A DNA stretch of 64,000 nt from Prunella strophiata (GCA_036583965.1 JAZBQD010000030.1:114100394-114164393), one strand, 5' to 3'; counted from the stretch's first letter, positions 32,295 through 46,230 are shown. Translations and numbers: made by a program. Notes: generated by a model from the sequence alone, not told the origin.

Positions 32295-32915
32295 CATGGA
32301 CATTTCCAGGAGCTCCCCCTGATCCAGCAGGAAACCCACATGGATAAAAGCACTCCTTTGTGCCCAAACCAACTTTCCCTCTGCAGGAGCACACCAGGAG
32401 CTCATTGCCACGGGATAACCTGGGGCAGCTGCCAGGAATTCCTGCTCAGCTGGGATTGTCCCAAAGTGCTCCACACGTGAGCCAGGCAAGGTCCAGCTGA
32501 GCCCAGACACGCTGGAGGTGCTCCAGCAGCCAAGACAAAGCAGCTTCAAAGCCAAAGCCAACCTGGGCAGTGACTTGGGCTGTGCCACCTGCCAGTCCCT
32601 GGTCACTCACAGCCAAAAAAAAAGGTCCTGGGATCAAATCCAGGGGAAACATCATCTCAGGTTGTGGAAATTTTACCTGAGCTGTCCCCACACACTCCTG
32701 GGTGGGACATTGGGCTGTTTTCCATGTGGAGCTGCAATGTAAGAGCCAAAGCTCTTGGAGAGTGCCCAGAGCATGGGGAAAGGTCACACGAGGAGCAGCT
32801 GAGGGCACCTGGAATGTGCAGCTGGAGGAGGGACCCCTGAGGGGCTGCAGCTCCCACCTCTGCTCCTGCACAGGGACAGCACCCAGGGAGCAGCTGGGGC
32901 TGGGCCAGGGCAGCT
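32295..32915. other. Non-coding spacer
   Basis: No coding or RNA feature recognised. A weak CR1-like piece (acccagggagcagctggggc) lies at about 32880. Confidence 0.4.
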
Positions 32916-33078
32916 CCAGCAGGAATTAAGGACAGGGCACCCTGGTGTGGCCTCTGACCTTCAGCCATGCAGTTACTGCAATATTTAGACAGGTTTTTAG
33001 CAGATCTTTTGGATATTTTGGGGCAGCCTGGCAGGATCCCTCTGGACACAGCCAACACTGCAGCAGCTCAGCTGTTCT
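32916..33078 (+). repeat. Inverted duplication arm, right
   Basis: Reverse complement of 28250-28408. The two arms bracket about 4.5 kb that includes the direct duplication. Confidence 0.9.
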
Positions 33079-33477
33079 GTGATCCTGTGGGAAAAGATTG
33101 GGGCAAACAAACCCAAAGGGTCACAACAGCTGAGCAAACACTCAATGAAGCCTCAGGATCCCTCAGGAAACCAAAACACCCCAAGGGCTGACCCACTCAG
33201 CAGCCAGAGACCCCAAAAGATGGAAGAACTGCTCCAGAAGAAAGAAGCAATTGCAAAGGGTTCCTTCAGTTAAAAAGAAAACCCAGCCTGGACAGGGCAA
33301 GGCATCCAAAGTGCAGAGTTTGTTTATTGCAGATGATGCAGGGAAACAATGGAATACTGGGAGAAAAAGGGATCAAGTGCACTGAAAACTGCTCTGAAGG
33401 GAAATGTCTGGGGGAGATCATCACTAACAACATCACTAATAACAATCCTCTGCTGTTCAGAAGGAGCACAGAATCAT

Positions 33478-33775
33478 GGAGGTGGGAAAAGGCCTCCAAA
33501 TCAGGGGACAGGGACAGCACCAGGGAGCAGCTGGGGCTGGGCCAGGAGGGATTCAGGGTGGGTTTTAGGGAAAGGTTCTTCCCCAGAGGCTGCTGGCACT
33601 GCCCAGGCTGCCCAGGGAATGGGCACAGGCCCCGAGGCTGCCACAGCTCCAGGAGCCTTTGGGATGCCCAGGCTGGGATTGTTGGGGCTCTGGGCAGGGC
33701 AGGGGTGGCACTGGGGGATCCCTGGGGGTTCATTCCCACCCAGGACATTCCAGGGTTCAGTCCCACCAAGGTCAG
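33478..33775 (+). mobile_element. CR1 LINE 3' fragment
   Basis: Sense: gcaccagggagcagctgggg, cccagggaatgggcacaggc, aggctgggattgttggggct. Confidence 0.85.
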
Positions 33776-34479
33776 CACTGCTGGATGCTCATCCAGCTCC
33801 AGCAGAGTGAAGATTTCAGCCATGTTCACATCTCAGATGTGATTTGGGATAAATCCACCTCCTTGCTTTTTTTAATATTTATTTTTCACATCTCCATTCA
33901 AAGGCAGAGCTTTGCAGGAAGGAATCTCTTGAATGAGCTTGAGATGGCTCCCACTGGCATCTGCTCCCCAAAAACCCATCAGGAATTTGAGGAAGGAGCT
34001 GCTCCTGCCATCCTGCCTTGTCTTAAAAATTGTCCAAGTCAGGATGTGGGAATGAATGGAAGAAGAAAAAGCAAAGTCCTCACTCTCCTTGGGTCAGCAG
34101 TGCTGGACAGAGCTCCAGGAGAGTTGGGACAACATTCCCAGGGAAAAACATCTTCTTTTCTAAGGCAAAACAAAGCCAATGAGTTTTACATTGCTTACAC
34201 AGACCTTTCTTCAGGGAACACAGTTCCACTCCTGCATTTACATTTTGGAATGTATATATGATTGTTTAACAGATAGGAATTAAACTCACTTGCATTTTTT
34301 TGTTCTTATTGAATGATTCAACTGAAGAATGGGGCTCAAAACCCCATCAAGATGGAAAATCTCCACACCAGTAATGTGTTCTCCTTGAAGCTCAGCTTGT
34401 CAGAATGAATAAAGACAGTTAAACCCCAAGATCTCAAACTCTTTAAGGCCTCAAAGCACAGAAGAGATTCTTGTGGTTG
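33776..34479. other. Non-coding spacer
   Basis: No feature recognised. Confidence 0.45.
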
Positions 34480-34556
34480 GGGGGTCTGAGCAGGGCCAGG
34501 GGTGGGACTGGATGATCCCTGTGGGTCCTTCCCACTCAGGATATTCCAACTCCCTC
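34480..34556 (+). mobile_element. CR1 LINE extreme 3' end
   Basis: Sense 3' terminus only: ggactggatgatccctgtgg, gtccttcccactcaggatat. Confidence 0.65.
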
Positions 34557-35479
34557 ATGTGAGGTCCATCAGCTTCCCATTAGCCTTGAAGGCTGATATT
34601 AATAATAGTTAGTAAATATTAACTAATTAACTATGTCACATGTGCTATAATTAGAGGATGCAGCAAGTTGCTGCATCCTTGGAAGCAATCCTGCCAAGGC
34701 TGGAGCTGGGATCCCAGGGAATTCTGAAGGATTCCCCCCACACAGAACATCTGCAGAGCAGGAAGAAGCAGATGGAATTGCTGATTCCCAAGAGAAAAAG
34801 CAGGGAAGGAAATGCTGGGATCCCTGTTTGGATGTTTGATCCCTTGGGATGCTGCTCAGGGAGCTCTGCCTCCCTCCAGCCCCAGCCTGGGGTGATTCTG
34901 GCAGAAGACTCAGACTAAAAGCTTTCAGTGGTGCTAAAGTTAAGCTGAGCTCATCTCAGCTAAAGTCTAATGACAAAAATGTCCTGTTGAAGGTTCATCT
35001 TTTCATTAAAAAAAAAAAAAAAAAAAAAAAGAAATTGAAAATAGGGAGCTCAGAAATCCCAGAGCCCTGAGCTCCCTATTCCAGCAGCACTTGAGTCACC
35101 TCAGAACCTGGGAGAGTTTCATTTGTTTCTCTTAAAATCCTTTAACAGCTCCTTTCCTGATCACTCAAGGATTGCAGCTTTGGTTTAAACCCACACAGCC
35201 TTCACGTGATAAAAAGGAACCCTAAAGGTGCAAACACTGGAATTTAGAAGCCAGTTTTGAATTTTAAGCCTTTTATTTTGTATCTTCAGCACTTGACACT
35301 GGTGACAATGACAATATCAGAAACACAGACCTGTGCAAGGGAGGCACAGCCTGAACCCTGCTTTGGAAAAGAGGAATTTTATGGAACAGGGGAGAAGCAG
35401 AGACCCTGTGCTCTGTAGGCACCACAGTGACCTGGCTGATTTTTTGGGACGGGAATATTTCCAAGAGGTTCCTGAGTGA
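34557..35479. other. Non-coding spacer
   Basis: Contains a poly-A run at about 35009-35030. Otherwise nothing recognised. Confidence 0.45.
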
Positions 35480-35605
35480 ATCCTCTGGTGTTGAAGCTGT
35501 TGATGTGGCACTTGGGGACAGACTTTGGGGTGATGCTGGGGTGATGGTGGCACTGGATGATCCTGGAGGGCTCTTCCCACCTTGATGATTCTGGGATACA
35601 CCAAG
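35480..35605 (+). mobile_element. CR1 LINE 3' fragment
   Basis: Sense: gatgtggcacttggggacag, ggatgatcctggagggctct. Confidence 0.65.
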
Positions 35606-35711
35606 CACTCCAAGGCTCTCTATCCTTGCTGCCTTCTCTTCCTCAGAAATGAAACTGAATTAAATTCTCTTTTCCTCTTTTAAATGTGTTTTTAACCATA
35701 AAACCTTTCTG

Positions 35712-35855
35712 TGCCCAGGGAAGGCCTGGAGGTGGCACTGAGTGCTCTGGGCTGGGCACAAGGTGGGCATGGGGCACAGCTGGCACTGCATGGGGTGGCA
35801 GGGCTTTGCCAGTCCCTGGGATTCTGGAATTCTGGGATTCTTTCAGAATTCCAGG
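35712..35855 (+). mobile_element. CR1 LINE 3' fragment
   Basis: Sense copy of the ggaggtggcactgagtgctc subfamily. Confidence 0.7.
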
Positions 35856-36124
35856 CCCCCAGCTGGTTTCTGAAGGAAAAACTGCTCAAAAGCTGAGCTG
35901 CTGTCTCCCCCCAGTGTCAGCAGATTTCTCCTGTTGGAGCTGTGGCACAAGGGACTCCCAGAGGTGAAATCACCTGGAAGCTGAGAGAGCACAGCTCCAA
36001 CTGCCCAGGAACAGCCATGGCTCTGTTTGGGAAGGGACAGCCCTGGCCAGGACCTTCTCTCACCCTGGAAATTATTGGATATCCCCCAACCCAAGCTCTG
36101 ATGCTCCACTGAAATTTAGGAATG

Positions 36125-36352
36125 GCCTCAAGCAGGAGGAAGGCAGGGATGGATGGGATATTGGAAGAAAATTCCTGCCTGAGAGGGTAAAAAGGGGCTG
36201 GGATGGAATTGCCAGAGCAGCTGTGGCTGCCCCTGGATCCCTGGCAGTGCCCAAGGCCAGGCTGGAGCAGCCTGGGACAGTGGAAGGTGTCCCTGCCATG
36301 GCAGGGCTGGCACTGGGTGATCCTTAAAACCCCTTCCACCCCAAACATTCTA
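36125..36352 (+). mobile_element. CR1 LINE 3' fragment
   Basis: Sense: gctgggatggaattgccaga, ggaaggtgtccctgccatgg. Confidence 0.85.
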
Positions 36353-37374
36353 AAAACCAGGCTGGAGCAGATTTGAAGTCTTTAACCTGCAAAGATTTTT
36401 CTGATTTGGCCGCAGAGGCAAAAATGTGGTAATTTACAGGATTTCTGTGAGATTTTCCTCACAGCTCCTTCCCCCATATTCAGGAGCAAAAAGAAAAGAG
36501 CATTAATTCCCTTCTTGCACATCTTTGGCAGGGATGATTTTAAGCCAGACTTGATTGCTTTGGGTGCTAAATGGTGCCCAGTGGCTTTGGTGGTAAATGG
36601 AGCTGGAAAGGGAGATTGTGTTCCTTTGGTTCTGCTCACAGAGCAGTAGTTGAAAAGCTAAAAAAAATTCCTCATCACTGTTATTATTTTTTTTTTTTTT
36701 CTAGAAAAAATCTACTCTGGAGAGCCTAAAAACTCCAGATTGGGGCTAATACCCAAAAATATGGTGTCACCAGAGCTGACAATTCCCTGGGGAGGTTTTG
36801 GGGAGTGGCACCACAGGAACTGAATCCAATCCCCCCCAGTTCCCCTTGGCATGCACAGGTGAGTGCTGGGAGCAGAGGGGAACTGCTGGGTTCCCTGGGA
36901 TTCTGAGAATTCCTGAGCCTGGCAGCCCTGAGGCTGCTGGAGCAGGGTGTTTCTCTAGGATGCAGAGAAATTCTGGGTATTTCTCTAGGATCCAGCAGGG
37001 TATTTCTGTGTGCTGGGAAGGGTTCCTGCACTGCTTTTGTTCCCCAGTCTCCAAGGAGACAGCAGCAAAAGGGAGATTTGAGCATCCCTGCACCTACAGG
37101 GAGCTCCCTGTGCTCCCTGCTCAGCTGAGGGCTGGGCTCAGAGCTTCTCCAAGGGCTCCCCAGCCTTCTCTTCCCTCCTCTCCCCACTCCACTGGAAAAA
37201 CTCTGCTTCTCCTTAACTGCCAGAAGGGTCTAGGAAATGCTTTGGAATGGAAATGGGGATGTGAAGGCACCTGAGGCACTGCCACACCTGAGCCTTTATT
37301 GCTCTTTCTGTATTTCTCTGTTGATGAACCTAAATCTAAAAAATTCATGGTGATGGTGGGAGGCTGGGCTGGGA
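36353..37374. other. Non-coding spacer
   Basis: Contains short ctgggtatttctctaggatc tandem pieces near 36950-37005 and poly-T near 36686-36701. Nothing coding recognised. Confidence 0.45.
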
Positions 37375-37745
37375 GAGCTGGGGGTGTCCAGGAGAAGGAG
37401 AAGCTCCAGGGAGAGCTCAGAGCCCCTGGCAGGGCCTGAAGGGGCTCCAGGAGAGCTGCAGAGGGACTGGGGACAAGGATGGAGGGACAGGACCCAGGGA
37501 ATGGCTTCAAAGTGGGATTTAATGGGATTTTGGGAATTAGGAGGGCGGGCAGGGGCTGGGATGGAATTGCCAGAGCAGCTGTGGCTGCCCCTGGATCCCT
37601 GGCAGTGCCCAAGGCCAGGCTGGACACTGGGGCTGGGAGCAGCCTGGCACAGGGGAAGGTGTCCCTGCCATGGCAGGGGTGGAACAAGGTGATTTTTGGT
37701 GATTTTAGGCCTCTTCCAACCCAAAGCATTCCAGGATTCCATGCC
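37375..37745 (+). mobile_element. CR1 LINE 3' region
   Basis: Sense: gcagggcctgaaggggctcc, gacaggacccagggaatggc, ending cttccaacccaaagcattcc. Confidence 0.88.
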
Positions 37746-38637
37746 CAAGTTCTCCAGGATTTGGTGCCACTGCAGAGGCAGGAAGAGCTGCCCCCAGGCT
37801 GAGCAGAGAACAGGGAACCAAAGAGATCTCTCAGGATAAACCTCCTCCCATGAAGCTCCTTCCATGATTTCCATGGAGCCAAGGAAGTCCTGGCTGCACC
37901 AAGTGCCTGGAAAAGCTCCTCTCCTGGACTCTCCACCTGATTCCATGCAGCCCCCACAGCCTGAGCCTTGCAGGAAGCAGCTGCAAAAGCTGCACTGAGC
38001 CCTCTCCACTTCCTTCTGCCTCCCCATGAGCTTTGGAGCCTCCCAGGATGCATCCAGAGCATTTTTCTCCTCAATTTTTCCCTCCAGAGTGTTTTCCATC
38101 CCATCCACCTCCTTGCAGCTGATCTTTCCCAAGTGCCTCTCCTGCAGCTCCAATCCTTTGAGGAAGCAGCACTCACGTTTATTTTTTAAACAAAGGCTTT
38201 TTTTTTATTGCATAAATAGAGGCTCAGCTGCTTTGCTGTACATATAAAAACAGACATAATTTAAGTGTCACTCTGAGGTTACTCATCCTTCATTTCCAAG
38301 AAGGCTTCATCCTCCTGGGAAGGGAATCCAAGTGTCAGGAACCTGCAGGGTGGGGACACAGCAGTTAGAAGAGGCACAAGAGGGAGGGCACAGGGCTCCA
38401 GTGCCCACAGGGCACCTCTGGAGCTGGGAACAGCTCCATGGGGGAATTCCTCCCTCTTGATCCCAGAATTTAGGAAGAACAGGGCAGCTCTGGGGACTGG
38501 GAAGGGAATTTCTGTGGAATCAGAGAGGTTTCAACACCAAGGGTGGTGTCACCTGCTGGGCACTGAGGTTTTATGATGATCCTGGAGCAGAAATCCCTGG
38601 AGCTGGGGGGGTTTGCCAAACAGAATTCCCTGGGATA
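37746..38637. other. Non-coding spacer
   Basis: No coding or RNA feature recognised. Confidence 0.45.
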
Positions 38638-38765
38638 ACACAGAATCCCAGAATCCCAGACTGCTTTGAGTTAGAGGGATCTTAAAGCTCATCCCACCCA
38701 CCCCTGCCATGGGCAGGGACACCTCCCACTATCCCAGGCTGCTCCAAGCCCTGCCCAACTTTTCC
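38638..38765 (-). mobile_element. CR1 LINE 3' fragment
   Basis: Antisense: cacagaatcccagaatccca, tgccatgggcagggacacct. Confidence 0.75.
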
Positions 38766-39837
38766 TTTTCCAGGGAAATGCCCAAAATCTGCCCCAAAGC
38801 CAAGTCCTGAATCTGCTGGAAGCAGGAGACTGAAAAGCCCCTTTGGTTTTGTTGGGATTTTTTTCTTTTTCTGTGTAAACAGAAAAAAATTTGTACCCAT
38901 GGTTATTCCCAGGGCCTCATTTCTAGGCACAATTCCCAACCCTTGGGAATAAAGGGAATCAAACAGTGACAGGGTGGAAATAAAATCTAAGAAAGATTTT
39001 AAGTGTCTTTAGATAGGAGGGGATGACCTCAGAAAGGGAAATAAGATTTTATTTCAATAAAGAGCAACATGACATCAAACTCCCACTGAGCTTCCAAAGG
39101 GCAGGCAGGAATAGAATTCCCATTTTGCTGCAGAACAGGGAGAAGGGAAGCAAACTGCTCCAAAAATGACAAGCAAGGCAGGGAATAGAATCCAAGCACC
39201 AGGCAGGACTCATTCTGCTCATGGATTTGCTCCAAGAATGCAGGGATTGCTTCAACTTTGGAAACAGAGGGGAGGAGCTTGGGAATTTCAGAATGAAAAT
39301 CCCAAATTTAGGGGATTTTGTAATGTTCATTTTGCTCTTTCAAGCAGAAAAATGTGCATTTTTCTCAGGGAATTCTACATGGTGGATGTTCCATGGCAGA
39401 ACCTGTTCCTTTGGGAATTCCAGGTGTGGAATTTGCCCTTTCCAGCTAAACCACCCCCAGGCTGTCAATAATTTCACTCCTCTAGAAAGGCTGATTATTT
39501 TCTCTCTGCGTTTTGTGACTTAAGGCCCAGAGCTCTGATTGCAGCATCCTGCCTGGCTGCTCCCCTGCAGTTATTCCAAATTTATCCCCCTCTCTGTGCA
39601 TCAGGCACAAAAACCCAGGGAGATACAAACAGAGAGGGAATATTGTGCTAAAACATCCTCAAACAGGACAGAGGTTCATGCAAGTCCCACAGAGAATGAG
39701 ACAGCAAATCTTTGAAAAATCCCAAATATTCCAAGAGCTCAGGGCTAATTGCACATTCCAAATCAATCCCACTGGGATTAAAATTGCCATTTTCCAAGCC
39801 CAGGAGCTGGGAACAATTCCATACCTGAGGCACTCTT
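38766..39837. other. Non-coding spacer up to the gap
   Basis: No coding or RNA feature recognised. Confidence 0.45.
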
Positions 39838-40337
39838 NNNNNNNNNNNNNNNNNNNNNNNNNNNNNNNNNNNNNNNNNNNNNNNNNNNNNNNNNNNNNNN
39901 NNNNNNNNNNNNNNNNNNNNNNNNNNNNNNNNNNNNNNNNNNNNNNNNNNNNNNNNNNNNNNNNNNNNNNNNNNNNNNNNNNNNNNNNNNNNNNNNNNNN
40001 NNNNNNNNNNNNNNNNNNNNNNNNNNNNNNNNNNNNNNNNNNNNNNNNNNNNNNNNNNNNNNNNNNNNNNNNNNNNNNNNNNNNNNNNNNNNNNNNNNNN
40101 NNNNNNNNNNNNNNNNNNNNNNNNNNNNNNNNNNNNNNNNNNNNNNNNNNNNNNNNNNNNNNNNNNNNNNNNNNNNNNNNNNNNNNNNNNNNNNNNNNNN
40201 NNNNNNNNNNNNNNNNNNNNNNNNNNNNNNNNNNNNNNNNNNNNNNNNNNNNNNNNNNNNNNNNNNNNNNNNNNNNNNNNNNNNNNNNNNNNNNNNNNNN
40301 NNNNNNNNNNNNNNNNNNNNNNNNNNNNNNNNNNNNN
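39838..40337. other. Assembly gap (500 N)
   Basis: Exactly 500 N. Right flank resumes inside a CR1 3' end; left flank is unique. Confidence 0.99.
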
Positions 40338-40400
40338 AGCTGGCACTGCATGGGCTGGCAGGGCTGTGCCAGCCCCAGAAATCCCATAATTCTAGGACTT
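40338..40400 (+). mobile_element. CR1 LINE 3' fragment cut by gap
   Basis: Sense 3' tail (agctggcactgcatgggctg) matching 58340-58400. Its 5' part lies in the gap. Confidence 0.7.
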
Positions 40401-43354
40401 TCAACACCAACAGCTATTTTACCTTGGTTCCCTTCATTCCTGAACCTGTAGCCCAGGGTGAAGCTCTGCGTGAAGCAGAAATGAAATAAAATATCCCTGG
40501 ACTACCCTGCCCTGAGCTTTGTGCTTAAGGTTTTGTTTGGTGTGCCCGATGTTGTGATTTTGTTCTTTTCTTCTTGTTTTTGTCGTTGCTTTTGCTATCA
40601 AAACCAACTTCCTTTCATAATGAAGGAAGTGCTTAGTTTTTAAATATATTTGAATTAAACAAAATGGACTTGAAAAATTAGGCAGTGGTAACAAATGAAT
40701 TTGAGTTTCATCATCTGTGTTGTCTTCACCATGGGTGACAACATGTACAGATCTTGCATAAATTACATTTCTAAGGTAAAAAATGGGAGAACTGTCCTGA
40801 ACTTGGATAAAATATCTGTCTCTAGGAGGGAAAGAGTCTCAAAGTTTAAGAAATAACACAAAACTTGAAAAAAGGGCAGGTGGAGGTACTTGGAATGTAG
40901 TTGCACACAACTTTTAATAGATCAAAAATCAGTTTAGGTCTGTGCTCAGTGAATTTCAGCACTGAAATACATAATTTAGCTTCATTTGATGAAGTGACAG
41001 AGCTGGCAAGAGCTAGTAACTCTGTAAAGCTGGAAATAAGTGACATTTTTAGGGGCACACATGGACTGGCCACGTTTTTAATTTGTTTTTTTGGCCAAAT
41101 GTCAGGAAGTTGCAGAGACAGAAAGTGGAACGATGCCCTGAGGCTGTATCCCAGATTTTGGAGGTGTGAAAGGTGCCCTCACCATTTGGATGATTTAAGA
41201 AAAACAAAGTTCTGTTAAAAATGAGGAAAATCTTGCATTATCCCATGGTGTATCCAGTTTTCCAGAGCTTTTGGTGGTTCTGGTGTCCAAGGAAATGCAG
41301 GAATTTTGTGTGAGGTGATGTGGGCACACTGAAATGTCACTGTCTGGACCACCTGAGGAAGACTCCAAGGTAATTTTAAAAGGCTGCACTTGGTTAGGGG
41401 GTGAATTGTAAGAAAATTCCCTTGGTTTGGTGTAGAATGTGCCCAGAAAATTCCAAATTTTGCAAGCAGAGGTGTGGAGCTGGTGCTGGTGAAGGGATCC
41501 TCACACTCAGTGTTTGTAAATACTCTGAATTTTGCTGTGAACAGTGGGTTGGTTCTAGCTCTCTGAACATTCTGCTTTTCCCAGCAGATGTAACACCCCT
41601 AAAATACCTTTTCTCTCCAGTTAAATGGTTTTTTTCCCCCTTCAGTGGGCCCCTAAATAATCCTGGATTGCCCTATTTGAAGGAGGGTTGATCCAATCAA
41701 AGGTGAGACAAGACAGCCACTGATAACTATTTCTGTTCTGTCCCTCCCAAATCATGATTTGTACTGAAACTTCTGCTTGAATATTCCTCTTCTTCCTCCT
41801 TTTCAATTTTTAAATGTTTTTTTATTGAGGTGTTGATAATCCCAGATGAGAAACTGGAAGTTTTAAATGGTTTGTGATGTCTCTTAAAACCAGACCTTCC
41901 TATCAGTTCTGCTAAATGACAGTTCATTCTCAGAAGAAATAAAAATACTTCACGGCCAGTATTTTTTAATATATGATTAATATATTAAATTATTTGAATA
42001 ATATGATTTTTTAATATCAGTCCCAAAATCTTCCAGAGAACACCTAAGTACTTACTCTCAAGTTTTCTAAAGCACAGGTCAGGAATTCCTTTAAATTCTG
42101 GATTTTTTTTTCTTTCTATTGAAGTACAGGAAATTACCACAGATAAAACCCTTTTTTCTGATCTTCAAGTTGGCAAATTACCTTGGAAAAATTGGGATTT
42201 TCTGAACTGTCTCTTACATTGGATCTGCAGCTTTTGGTAGCTTCAGTGTTGATTGTGTGCTTGAGGAATTGTAATTCTTTCTTCACCCAACACACAGATG
42301 AATTTTATTGTTAAAACTGTGCTCTGTGTACTCATTTGTTTAAGAAAATGTACCAGTAGCTAATTTTCAATTAGGTTTTTGTGTTTTTCCATCCTCCTCA
42401 GGTGATATTCCATTTTTAAGAAGCTGTTTTATGTCAGTAGAGGACACTCAGGGTTTTTTGATGGAATTTGTGCTCTCAGATCCAAGCCAAGTGCAGCAGG
42501 TAAAGCTCCTGTCATCCCAAATTCTGTGAATTTCAGAATTCTGGCACAGCCACAGGAAGGCTAAATAATGAAATAATTTCATTTCTGCCTTGTGGAAGCC
42601 TGGTTACTGAGAATTTTAGACTTTCTGTGTTAACTGACCCCCAAGAGAACACTACATTTAACCTAAAGCTGTGAAGAAGACTTCCAAAATTAAATAATAG
42701 AGTTAAAATTATAAGTTTAAATAAAAGTGTGTAATATTACATAGTAGAAAACTTAGAGTTTAAAGTTTTAAAATATAATAATATATATATTATATATCAT
42801 AATAATTATATTATATATAGTAATATTATATTATTACAACTCATTAGGATAAAAGTTTTAAAGCAGAAACTAATCCTTCTTCATAAGTAATATTGTGTAA
42901 TTAAATTAAAAAATCCACATTACAAACCACAAGTAGTTATTAAGTTAAAAGTAAAAATAATTTTAGTATAATTTCTTAATTAAGCAATTTATCCTTAAAA
43001 AACCTTATAAAAATAGAACTTCAGATTTATTTATTAATAAATAAATTTATTAATATAAAATACTTTTATTAATATAAAATACTATAAAACTCACAGTTTG
43101 TGAAACTGTAACATAAATAAAAACTAATAAACAAAAAATACCATCTCACACATTTAATCCCAACCTTAACAAAAAAACCCCAAAGCCAGTTTCCATTTCC
43201 CCTTCAGTGGGAACCTCTCAGCTGGGCACAGAGGAGCACAGACAGTTCCTACAAAGAATTTCATTTCTCAGAAAATCTTTGGGATTTAGGGCTGGGAGAG
43301 ATTTTGGATGGAGACAATTATCCCTTAAATTCCTTGAAAATATTTCTGAGATTT
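40401..43354. other. AT-rich single-copy non-coding DNA
   Basis: Includes an AT-rich block at 42700-43140. No coding exon recognised on either strand. Confidence 0.5.
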
Positions 43355-43435
43355 GAGGTGGTGGAGTCTCCATGTCAGGGAGTGTTCCAGAGGTGTTTGC
43401 ATGTGGCACTTGGGGACATTTGAGGTGTTTAAAAA
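43355..43435 (+). mobile_element. Old CR1-like fragment
   Basis: Diverged sense fragment: ggtggagtctccatgtcagg, catgtggcacttggggacat. Confidence 0.45.
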
Positions 43436-46230
43436 TCATATTTTAAACCTATTTCCATATTTACACCATATTTTGTCCTACTTCCATGATGGTTCTGTTG
43501 GGAAAATCACTTCCACTTTAATGGTTCTGTTATAATTACCTTAATCTGCTAATTTTTGCAAATTAATGAACATAGCAGCAAGTTTTCCATAATTAACAAC
43601 AACTTACATTCATAGAGAAACTGAAAGCAGGCAGTTGTGTCATGGGAACAGCTTTTTTCTGGGAAAACCTCACTGAAAAACTGAATTATTAAAGAAATTC
43701 ATCTTGCTGGAAGTGCACTTGGAGTTGGAGCTGAGCCTGTGTCCTCCCATAACCCCCAGAACTGGCTGAAAACAGTCTCTGCAATTATTTATTTAAAAAA
43801 AATCAAATATATCCTATTTGTGCTTGAAGATGAAGCCCAGCAAGGTGAGTTGTGTGACCCAGGAGAAGCAGAAATCTGGGAATTCCAGCTCCCAAATTCT
43901 GCTTTTCCTCCAGCTTGCTGTGGTTTCAGTGCAGAAAAAGCCTTTTGGGAGCTCAGCTGGAAATAAAGCTGTTAAAGGAGCCTTGCTTTTGGACATTTTT
44001 AATTGCCTTGCAAGCCACTGCAGTCATCAGGAGGTGGATTTTGGGTTTTTGAGGTACTTAAAGAATTATTTGTGCTCTGCAGGAAGTTTAGCTGATTTCT
44101 CAGGAGTATTTACAAAACTTTCTTTACAAGTAATCTTAATTTTCTGGTAATCTCTTCCTGCCTCAGCCACATGCCTCATAATCTTTTTATTCCCGTTTTT
44201 TAAGCCTCTTAGATCACATTAAAAAGAAAACATTTTAAAAGTAGATTTCCAAAAAAAAACGAGTGGTTTTACACATTTATAGATTTTTGTGACCACAGCT
44301 CTGGTTTTGGCAAAATATTCCCTAATGGAAATGTAAAACTTATTGGCACCTGCATATATTTTGAAGTTTTCATTCTGTCTCTGCCAAAAAAAAATCTCTT
44401 TTTTTTTTGTGACAGTGTTTATAGTTTTTAATGGTTCTGGTTTCCAAATAAAGCTCAGGATTAAGAGTGTGGTTCAAAATCAAATCTCAATAATCTGGAT
44501 TTACTTTGAACACTAAAAGCATTACAAGAAAATTAGAAACTTTCCATTCCATAGAACTTCTGGAGGTATTTAGTTAAGTGGAGGTATTTTGAGCAGCTTC
44601 AGGTTTATATCACACTTGGACCTTCTTATTTAGGTCTCCTAAATAATTATTTGTGTCAAAAATCCACTTTTTGAAGTGCTCAAAATGGGCTGATCAGTCA
44701 ATGCTTCAAGCAACCAATATAGATAGTTTTATAGGTAAAACCAAAATGGAAATACATAATATTTATATATTATATATTATGTAACTGAAAATGAGGGAAA
44801 TAATTAAAAACCAATGCTGCAAATTCATATATTGATATTAACTGGAAATTCCAGTGAGGTCTGTGTTGTTCTTGTGTGCAAACAGAAAATCCTGGGGTGG
44901 GTTGGGTTGGAAGGGGTTTATTCTGGGGTTTATTCATGGTGTTTAAACACTTCCCTCAGTGGCCATGTGGGGTAATTTTCATTGGGGTTTTTATTTCTTT
45001 TTCTGACCAGGTGCTTATTTTTTCCTCAGAAAATATGGAAATATGCTGGGAGTGATTGAAACATGGGCTGGGTTCAGTGAACCTGAAGTTGGGACTGAGC
45101 TCTAAAATACCATTTAAAAATTATTTTGTGGGTTTAATGCATAATTAAACTATGGAAGTAATTGTCCTAAGCTTTTTGGGAATCCTGATATTAAAAATGA
45201 GGTGTTTGGTGAGGGGTGTCTGCCAAGCCCAGGGATTTAGGATGTGACAATATCCTGAATAGGGTCTGTGAGGTTCTGCCAGCTTTAGATGGGAGCAGAA
45301 TCATCCATCAGCTTCCTTCTTCAGACCTTTGGTCTCTTCCTCCCAGCAGTTTTTACTGCCAGAGATAACCAGAATTAATGTCATTAATTATGGCAGTCAT
45401 TGATTGATCACTCACAAAAGGAGAGCTGTCAATACTCAGTAAATTTCATTTATTAAAATGTAACTTCCCTCTTCCCTGGGCAGATTTTCAGAGGGTCACA
45501 AGTGAAGAGCTGGGTGTGATTTTGCTTTTTGAGGTTTTCTTTGGAGTTATTTTGGTGCTGGCAAGCAACTCTTGGTTATGGAGCTCTCAGGAGTTGGGTT
45601 TGAGTTCTTTTGTATTGTGAAATGCAAAAGGCAGCAGGGAAATTGAGAGAGCACCTCTGCTACACCAGTGCTGTGGGAGTTCAGGGCTTTTTGAGAAATT
45701 GATTTATTGATAATGTCTGTATCACACAGCTTGGGAAAAATAATAATTTAAAAAAAAACATAAATGGAAGTTTTTGACTTTTAGATGCAGCCAAGTAAAC
45801 CAAAATCACTTTATTTTCTTACATGAACTGAAAACCATTCTGGAAACTTCCCTGAAGGTTTGGTCCTGATTTCAAAACAAGTGGCTGTTTGTGTGGAGGC
45901 CTCTTAAAATTCAGGCTGTTTTCCAAGAAGGACTGGCTGAAAGGCAGGACAATTGTTCCTTTTTTCCTGAAGGTAGGAAGCTGAGCTGGTGAAGTGCCAG
46001 AAGAGCCAAGCTGTATTGTTATAATAAATGGATTTTTTTCCTGTTTGTATTTTTTTAGCCATTCATAATCCATATAGTTAAACAAAACACTTCTGTGGGT
46101 TTGTAGTTAAAATATCCTCCTCCTTTCTGATAACCCAACAAGAGTGATAATATTATTAAATTCATTAAGAACAACTCCTATCTCTGATTATTTTAGTATA
46201 GAATTGTTGATAATTCCTGAAAGCTGCAGT
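43436..46230. other. Single-copy non-coding DNA
   Basis: One of the least repetitive parts of the window. No recognisable exon or RNA gene. Confidence 0.5.
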
